10,976 nucleotides of DNA from NCBI GenBank assembly GCA_017408625.1, contig JAFQUG010000034.1, forward strand, positions 1 through 10,976. The letters are read 5' to 3'. Of this stretch, positions 6,371-10,976 are shown piece by piece. The translations under genes were made by a program, and so were the position numbers. Numbering within the stretch: the stretch's first letter is position 1; each line of letters starts with the position of its first letter. Below the pieces are notes generated by a model that saw only the letters and a list, made by a program, of their open reading frames with translations, was not told where the DNA came from and ran no database searches. The DNA comes from Clostridia bacterium. Lineage in GTDB: Bacteria > Bacillota_A > Clostridia > Oscillospirales > CAG-272.

Positions 6371-6942
6371 GCCTCTTCCTCCGTCACGGGCTCAAGAATG
6401 GTGATAAACGACGAAGCGTGATGCGTTTTGCCCACTACGCGGTAGCGGTCGCACAGTGCAAAGTGCTTGCCCCAGATATTTTCCTCTCCCGACTCACAGA
6501 TCACGCGCGCACCCGGCTTCAAGAGATCGTAGCGCAAAAGCAGCAGCAGCGACTCGGAAAGCGCATCGGATGCATAGGGCGGGTCCAGAAAGACGATATC
6601 GTATTGCTCTCTGCCCTGTCTGCTCTTGAGAAAATCGGCATAGTCCGACTTGACCACAAAGCAATCGGGCGCGAGCTTGGTCTTGAGCATATTCTTGTAG
6701 ATGACGTCCACAGCCGCCTTATTTTTGTCCACGATGATGGCGTGGCGCGCGCCGCGGGAAACTGCCTCCAGCCCCATCTGACCCGAGCCGCCGAACAGAT
6801 CCAGCACGTCTCTGCCCTCAATATCAAACTGTATCATGGAAAAGACCGCCTGCTTGACTCTCTCGGTCGTGGGGCGCGTGTCGGTGCCCTCCAGCGTATA
6901 AAGCTTGCAGCCTCTGGCTTTTCCCGTAATAATTCTCATCAT
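6367..6942 (-). CDS. rsmD: 16S rRNA (guanine966-N2)-methyltransferase
   Basis: RsmD methylates G966 of 16S rRNA in the 30S subunit, using S-adenosylmethionine. Seen in 191 residues: RIITGKARG near the N-terminus, RPTTERVKQAVFSMI (23-37) typical of the family, the SAM-binding loop DLFGGSGQMGLEA (48-60), where relatives usually have DLFAGSGALGLEA, and the catalytic DPPY (120-123). Two ATGs stand in tandem at 6942 and 6939; most relatives begin MRI, so 6939 is equally possible and would remove one residue. The gene begins 6 bases after the uvrC stop and overlaps coaD by 4 bases. Length and motifs are normal. Confidence 0.95.
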   Translation of the reverse strand: MMRIITGKARGCKLYTLEGTDTRPTTERVKQAVFSMIQFDIEGRDVLDLFGGSGQMGLEAVSRGARHAIIVDKNKAAVDVIYKNMLKTKLAPDCFVVKSDYADFLKSRQGREQYDIVFLDPPYASDALSESLLLLLRYDLLKPGARVICESGEENIWGKHFALCDRYRVVGKTHHASSFITILEPVTEEEA

Positions 6943-6948
6943 AATCGA

Positions 6949-8790
6949 TTATCTCTTTCCTTTGAAATGTTCAATGATCGCATCGGCGTCCCTTTCTCCG
7001 ATGCCCTTGACAGAAAGCAGCTCCTCGCGGCTTGCGCGTTTGACTGCCTGTAAACCTCCGGGCATTTTGAGCAAAGCCGCTGCCTTGGCAGGCCCGATCC
7101 CGGGGATCTGCGTCAAGGACGAGGTGACCAGCGTTTTTCCCTTGGCCTTTTTCATGGTGCCGACGGTGTATCGGTGCACCTCCTCCTGAATGCCGTAAAT
7201 AAACTGAAATACGGCGGTCTCCTTGGCAATGCTGATCTCTTCTTTATCTGTGCAAAGTGCACGCGTTTTGTGAAAATCGTCCTTGACCATGCCAAAGATT
7301 GGCACGTCAATGCCCATCTCTGCCGCCAGCTCACGCACCACGGCCACGTGGCCCTTGCCGCCGTCCAGCAAAATCAGATCGGGATACTCGGCAAAGCTGC
7401 CCTCGGGATCACTCAGGTGCGCAAATCTGCGCGAGAGGGCTTCTCTCATGCTGGCATAGTCATCCGTCGTGCCCTGCACGCTCTTGATCTTAAAAGAGCG
7501 ATAATCGCGCTTGGAGAAGCTTCCCTCGCGCGTTACGATCATGCCCGCGGTCAGATGCTCCTTGCCAAGGTTGGATATATCGTAGGACTCGATACGCGCG
7601 GGGTAGGTCTCCAGCTCCAAAAGGTGCGCAAGCCTGAGCAATACCCCCTCTTGCTTACGCTCTCTGGTTGCACTCTTCTCTGCAACCTCCTTGGCATTGG
7701 CCGTCACAGTTTCGCAAAGTGCACGCAATACACCTCTCTCGGGCGTGCGGATCTCAACCCTGCGCCCCGCCAGCTTGCCAAGATACTCAGCGGCCATGCT
7801 TCTGTCTTCTTCCTCGGGAGAGAACGAGATCAGAATCAGGCGCGGAATATCCGATCTGCCGCGATACAAGTCGCAAATAAACGACAGAAGTGACTCTCTG
7901 TCGGTAATATTCTCTTTGTCAAACAAATAGTCCTGCTTGTCGGTACAAACGCCGCCGCGCACGAAAAACACCGAAAGCGCGGATAAAACGCCATCGTCGT
8001 AAAGCCCGAACACGTCATATTCGTCATCGGGCGCACCCACCACGCTCTGCTTTTGCGAAAGACGGTCAAGTGCTGATATGGTATCTCTGCAAACGGCCGC
8101 AGCCTCGTATCTCTCCTGCTCGGCAAGTGCGTACATGCGCTCGGTCAGTCGCTTTTTCTCTGCCGCCGTATTGCCGCGCAACAGCTCAGCGGCTGTATGG
8201 ATCTTTTCGGCATATTCCTCGGGGCTGATCTTACCTGTACAAACGCCGCAGCACTGCCTGATCTGATAGTACAGACAAGGCCGCTCCTTGCCGATCTGCT
8301 CGGGAAATTTGCGCTTACAGCTTGGCAGCTGCAAGGCCTTTTGCAACGATCCGATGACCGAATACACGGTCGCTGTACCCGAATATGGGCCGAAATACTT
8401 TCCTTTGTCCGCCTCTCGTTTTCGTGTCATGACCAGGCGCGGATATACCTCGTCCGTGATCTTGATATACGGGTAGGACTTCGCGTCCTTGAGTCGGATA
8501 TTATACTTGGGCGTATATTGCTTGATCAGCGTGTTCTCAAGGGACAAGGCCTCGATCTCAGTCTCACACAGAATATAGTCGAAATCCTGTACGCGATCCA
8601 CCATACGAGCCGTCTTGGTATTCTTTTCGCTGTTTTGAAAATACTGCGACACTCGGTTTTTGAGCTTGCGGGATTTTCCCACGTAAATCACCTTGCCCGC
8701 GGCATCCTTCATCATATACACGCCGGGACACAGGGGCAGCGAGTTTGCCTTGTCCAGCAAACGCTGCAATCTTGCGCCATGATCGGACAT
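6949..8790 (-). CDS. uvrC: Excinuclease ABC subunit C
   Basis: UvrC makes both incisions in UvrABC nucleotide excision repair, on the 3' and 5' sides of the lesion. All domains are visible in 613 residues, the normal length. The GIY-YIG nuclease is at about 15-100 (GVY 23-25, YVG 36-38, E80). The UVR UvrB-binding helix pair is at about 208-245. The RNase H-like nuclease lies around 395-540, with likely metal-binding D404 (SYDISN), D443/D444 (TTDDYASM) and D476 (LLDGGKG). Two C-terminal helix-hairpin-helix motifs follow (IPGIGPAKAAALL and VKGIGERDADAII). The four cysteines reported to hold an iron-sulfur cluster in UvrC fit C158, C172, C180 and C184; C181 is extra. The start follows GGGGAGGG. 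It leads a run with rsmD and coaD. A terminator just upstream leaves its promoter unclear. Confidence 0.97.
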   Translation of the reverse strand: MSDHGARLQRLLDKANSLPLCPGVYMMKDAAGKVIYVGKSRKLKNRVSQYFQNSEKNTKTARMVDRVQDFDYILCETEIEALSLENTLIKQYTPKYNIRLKDAKSYPYIKITDEVYPRLVMTRKREADKGKYFGPYSGTATVYSVIGSLQKALQLPSCKRKFPEQIGKERPCLYYQIRQCCGVCTGKISPEEYAEKIHTAAELLRGNTAAEKKRLTERMYALAEQERYEAAAVCRDTISALDRLSQKQSVVGAPDDEYDVFGLYDDGVLSALSVFFVRGGVCTDKQDYLFDKENITDRESLLSFICDLYRGRSDIPRLILISFSPEEEDRSMAAEYLGKLAGRRVEIRTPERGVLRALCETVTANAKEVAEKSATRERKQEGVLLRLAHLLELETYPARIESYDISNLGKEHLTAGMIVTREGSFSKRDYRSFKIKSVQGTTDDYASMREALSRRFAHLSDPEGSFAEYPDLILLDGGKGHVAVVRELAAEMGIDVPIFGMVKDDFHKTRALCTDKEEISIAKETAVFQFIYGIQEEVHRYTVGTMKKAKGKTLVTSSLTQIPGIGPAKAAALLKMPGGLQAVKRASREELLSVKGIGERDADAIIEHFKGKR

Positions 8791-8814
8791 AGCAATCCCT
8801 CCCCTTTCAAAATG

Positions 8815-8862
8815 AAAAAACGGTGTGCGGACATTTGTACACCACGTCCATCACACCGTTTT
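8815..8862 (-). terminator. Intrinsic terminator between the HPr gene and uvrC
   Basis: An 11-base perfect inverted repeat, AAAACGGTGTG with CACACCGTTTT (8862-8852 and 8827-8817 on the minus strand), is followed by six T. GGAC and GTCC inside the loop can extend the stem. It starts 17 bases after the HPr stop codon and ends only about 24 bases before the uvrC ATG. Confidence 0.88.
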
Positions 8863-8879
8863 CTTACAAGCCTGCATTC

Positions 8880-9143
8880 TTATTCGGAAAAGCCGGAATT
8901 AATCAAAGCCTGCAAGCCCTGCAACGCAAGCTCTTCATCCTGTCCATCCGCACTCAGAGTCACGGACATGCCCTTAGCAATTCCCAAAGACAAAACGCCC
9001 AAAAGGCTCTTTGCATTGACCTTGCGCTCGTCCTTCTCAATCCAGATAGAGCATCTGTAGCTGTTTGCCTTCTGAATAAAGAACGTAGCGGGTCTGGCAT
9101 GCAAACCGCTTGCATTGGTAATAACAACTTGACAAGACTTCAT
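8880..9143 (-). CDS. ptsH: Phosphocarrier protein HPr
   Basis: HPr carries phosphate from enzyme I to the sugar-specific EIIA proteins of the phosphotransferase system. In Firmicutes its Ser46-phosphorylated form binds CcpA for catabolite repression. The 87-residue protein is of normal length. His15 sits in GLHARPA (13-19), and Ser46 in NAKSLLGVLSLG (43-54), the site of HPr kinase/phosphatase. His15 excludes Crh, which lacks it, and argues for a true HPr. The ATG at 9143 is chosen over a longer frame starting at 9221, since AGGGAG precedes it and the HPr fold starts here. No enzyme I gene is adjacent, so this is a stand-alone HPr with its own promoters and terminator. Confidence 0.94.
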   Translation of the reverse strand: MKSCQVVITNASGLHARPATFFIQKANSYRCSIWIEKDERKVNAKSLLGVLSLGIAKGMSVTLSADGQDEELALQGLQALINSGFSE

Positions 9144-9186
9144 ATATTTCTCCCTGTTTCTTAAATAGTAGATGACAGTTTTAACT

Positions 9187-9221
9187 ATTATAAGTATAAC
9201 AAAAGGCGGCATCAAAATCAA
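9187..9221 (-). promoter_or_regulatory. Two overlapping sigma-A promoters of the HPr gene
   Basis: On the minus strand TTGATT (9221-9216) lies 17 bases before TATACT (9198-9193), and TTGATG (9215-9210) lies 17 bases before TATAAT (9192-9187). The two promoters are shifted by exactly six bases, with adjacent -10 and -35 boxes. The leader is about 38-44 bases. Confidence 0.75.
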
Positions 9222-9270
9222 GCGTCATTCTATAGGAAAATATGACAAGTGGACAAATAAATTTTCGTCA

Positions 9271-9290
9271 TTTTGCACAACTGCACAAAA
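9271..9290. repeat. Paired TTGTGCA direct repeat, partly palindromic
   Basis: On the minus strand TTGTGCA occurs twice with one base between. The 20-base block also begins TTTTG and ends CAAAA, so it can be read as an imperfect palindrome. It lies about 50 bases upstream of the HPr -35 boxes and 13 bases after the DUF4330-like stop codon. It could be an operator or a weak hairpin; no T run follows, so it is a poor terminator. Confidence 0.4.
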
Positions 9291-9302
9291 TTGTTTCGTT
9301 CT

Positions 9303-9893
9303 TTACTCGGTTTCCACCGATTCTGTCTCGGGTACTGTTTCGGATTCAGCTTCAGAATCCGTTTCGGTTTGCTCAAGTTCGGTGGATTGCTCCTCGGGGA
9401 TCGTCAGATGTGCCTGATCAGTAATCTTCAAAATGCGTACGGTCACCGCCACGGTATCCGTATAGAGCTCCAGCACCTGACCGGGCGTCAGTCTATACGT
9501 GCCATCCAGCACCAGGCTTCCCTCTTCCATCTCACCTGCGCGGGATCTGAACACACCCGTCACAGTTAAGCCATCACTTATCTCACCCGAGGTCAGCACA
9601 GCCGCGCCATCGGGGCTGCCGCTGTAAACGGCAAGTGCACCTACGCGAAGTCCGCTCGCTCCGTCGTATACCGAATCTCCATCCTCTAAGTAATCGGCAT
9701 AGCCGGGTTGGGCATTCTGAATTTCGAAATACACCATATAGGATTCCCCCGCCTTTTCATTGGCATGCGGGTCATAAATAAAGCAACGGTAGACCACACC
9801 TGCAATGCAGGCTGCGATCAGAAAACCGATAAAAATATCTACGAAAACGCCACCGGATGAAAACAGCGTTTTATTCTTCTCTTCTTTGTTCAT
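9303..9893 (-). CDS. DUF4330-like single-pass membrane protein, acidic tail
   Basis: A 196-residue protein with a short cytoplasmic N-terminus, one membrane segment at about 16-39 and an extracytoplasmic beta-rich domain. The pattern resembles DUF4330 as I know it: FVDIFIGFL in the membrane segment, then YADYLEDGDSVYD, then YRLTPGQVLELYT near residue 140. The last 30 or so residues (166-196) consist almost wholly of Glu, Thr, Ser, Val and Asp, an acidic disordered tail that is not part of the domain. Known function: none established; members often lie in surface polysaccharide loci. GGAGG precedes the ATG. It lies 35 bases after a second protein of the same kind, with which it probably shares a transcript. 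Confidence 0.8.
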   Translation of the reverse strand: MNKEEKNKTLFSSGGVFVDIFIGFLIAACIAGVVYRCFIYDPHANEKAGESYMVYFEIQNAQPGYADYLEDGDSVYDGASGLRVGALAVYSGSPDGAAVLTSGEISDGLTVTGVFRSRAGEMEEGSLVLDGTYRLTPGQVLELYTDTVAVTVRILKITDQAHLTIPEEQSTELEQTETDSEAESETVPETESVETE

Positions 9894-9928
9894 TTTAACC
9901 TCCGTGTCATGTAGAGTGAGCAGTGCCG

Positions 9929-10540
9929 TCAGGACGCTTTTTCGTTTATCTGAAGCTCCACGATCACAGCATCATTCATAAGACCTTCAAAGCGCAGGAT
10001 GTAGCTCTTGCCAACTGCGATCTTGGTCTGGCCTACAAAATATCCCAGCGTATAGTTATAGTCCGCTACCGTATGTACAGTCACGTATATATCCACTGTT
10101 TCACTGCTCTCTTGCTGACTGTCCGCAACGCATTCCACATCCAGCACCTGTCCGATAGAATGCCCTTGTTCATTCTCTGTCATATAAACATAGCTGTCAG
10201 ACGTAATCACGCATTCGCCATCGTCATTATATGCAAGCACGGCATCTACATCATCCAAAAGCAAGGTATAAGTGATCTCCACCTGTGCGTATCTGGTCGA
10301 GAAGTATTTGCCCGTGGAATAAATCCCGAAAACCGCACCCGCAATCGCCGCAAGCAGGACGATCACGATCAGAATATCCAGCACAATAGGCAATCCCTTT
10401 TTCTTTTTCTTCTTGACCTTGGGGGCTTTACGGATTTTTTTCTTTGTCTCACTCACAGACGGCGTCAAGGAAGCATCCGGTGCTATGCTGGAGGCCTTCT
10501 GATCGTCTGCTGAGATCTGATTCTTTTTATGATCAGGCAT
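9929..10540 (-). CDS. DUF4330-like single-pass membrane protein, basic N-terminal tail
   Basis: A 203-residue protein. The ATG at 10540 is chosen over a longer frame (10666) because GAGAGGGG lies before it and the longer frame overlaps the end of the upstream gene. A cytoplasmic N-terminus of about 49 residues includes a block of 11 Lys and 1 Arg in 16 residues (33-48), then a membrane segment at 50-74 and an outside domain. YFVGQTKIAVGKSYILRF near the C-terminus matches the closing strand pattern of DUF4330-like proteins. It is followed by a paralogue with similar layout but an acidic tail. The Lys block might bind nucleic acid or acidic lipids, but positive charge before a membrane segment also simply fixes topology. 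Likely part of a surface polysaccharide operon. Confidence 0.78.
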   Translation of the reverse strand: MPDHKKNQISADDQKASSIAPDASLTPSVSETKKKIRKAPKVKKKKKKGLPIVLDILIVIVLLAAIAGAVFGIYSTGKYFSTRYAQVEITYTLLLDDVDAVLAYNDDGECVITSDSYVYMTENEQGHSIGQVLDVECVADSQQESSETVDIYVTVHTVADYNYTLGYFVGQTKIAVGKSYILRFEGLMNDAVIVELQINEKAS

Positions 10541-10556
10541 GATAATTCCCCTCTCT

Positions 10557-10976
10557 TTATTTTGATTGGAACGCGATATCCGAGCGCTCCCTGGTGCCAC
10601 CGTGCGTTTGAACCGCACGTGACAGCAACTCATATTGCGTGCGCTGACTTGCACTGCTGAGTGCAATGATCAGCCAGAACAGCATAAACACGCTTGCGCT
10701 TCCCAAAATGTTACAGGTCAGCCCAAACACAAGCACACCGCCAATGCCTGCAAGTCCTGCTGCGACACGCGCCTTGGTAATCTGATTGTTTCCGCGGCGC
10801 AAATAGGTCAGCATGCTCATACCAAACAGCAAGAGCATAGCAAAGAACAGGATCAAGGCAAGATATCCGCATTCGGTCAGCAGCTGCAAATATGCATTCT
10901 GCATATCGGTCATGCTCTCCATGCCCGGAGCGGCATATTGCGGGAACACCGCCCGTACGGCGTGCTCGCCAAGGCC
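10557..10976 (-). CDS. O-antigen ligase/polymerase-like membrane protein, C-terminal part
   Basis: Only the last 139 residues are present; the gene enters from the high-coordinate edge with no start in the window. The entering sequence has a GLG turn, then QNAYLQLLTECGYLALILFF, which fits the Wzy_C pattern where a long outside loop with a GxG and a HN-x-YL motif precedes a membrane helix. Here the usual His-Asn is Gln-Asn. Two further hydrophobic stretches follow (VAAGLAGIGGVLVFGL and a helix after it), then a polar tail. Family members join or polymerise polysaccharide repeat units at the outer face of the membrane. In a Firmicute this would mean a capsule or wall polysaccharide. It ends 16 bases before the DUF4330-like gene. 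Confidence 0.72.
   Translation of the reverse strand, partial: GLGEHAVRAVFPQYAAPGMESMTDMQNAYLQLLTECGYLALILFFAMLLLFGMSMLTYLRRGNNQITKARVAAGLAGIGGVLVFGLTCNILGSASVFMLFWLIIALSSASQRTQYELLSRAVQTHGGTRERSDIAFQSK

Noticed and set aside
7174..7893. 239-codon plus-strand open frame inside uvrC
   Set aside because: It is wholly antisense to conserved nuclease domain sequence, with no domain of its own.
8197..9060. Long plus-strand open frame opposite uvrC
   Set aside because: It is antisense to the well-supported uvrC and HPr frames, crosses the terminator and has no recognisable domain or ribosome site. The other plus-strand open frames are similar shadows.
9271..9290. Intrinsic terminator after the DUF4330-like gene
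   Set aside because: The hairpin needs several G-T pairs and is not followed by a T run on the minus strand.

Overview
The window looks like part of a chromosome from a low-to-moderate GC Firmicute, most likely a gut-type Clostridia member. The grounds are an HPr with both His15 and Ser46, a DUF6514-like small protein, two DUF4330-like proteins, strong AGGAGG ribosome sites and sigma-A promoters. Every gene I can support is on the minus strand, so transcription runs from high to low coordinates. No RNA gene, CRISPR array, insertion sequence or integrase was seen.

In transcription order, 10976-9303 holds the C-terminal end of an O-antigen ligase/polymerase-like membrane protein followed by two single-pass DUF4330-like proteins, the tail of a surface polysaccharide cluster. 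HPr (9143-8880) comes next, with two overlapping promoters six bases apart and its own terminator. Then follows a tight housekeeping run: uvrC (8790-6949), rsmD (6942-6367) and coaD (6370-5855).

The most interesting region is 5858-2453. It encodes four consecutive multi-pass membrane proteins, called M1 to M4 here, attached to coaD by an ATGA stop/start overlap and closed by a hairpin terminator at 2371-2413. They share very little sequence by eye, but a motif with fixed spacing recurs in all four: A-[IL]-Y, then [KR] exactly 20 residues after the Tyr, then (in three of four) Pro 6 residues later. I read them as diverged tandem paralogues. Their ends differ: M1 and M2 carry acidic tails, M4 carries four DxDGDGxxD calcium-binding-type repeats, and M3 stops at a TAG followed in frame by 34 more codons that resemble the M2 tail. 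That TAG is the only amber stop among the thirteen gene ends in the window.

Downstream, 2143-1 holds three apparently single genes with their own promoters: a DUF6514-like small protein, a protein with a phage-like FCCH-type domain, and the N-terminal part of a GH39-like beta-xylosidase with both catalytic glutamates visible. The GH39 gene has a perfect consensus promoter whose -35 box overlaps the preceding stop codon. Stretches without a gene are short; the longest, 2144-2452, holds a promoter, a terminator and weak inverted repeats only.
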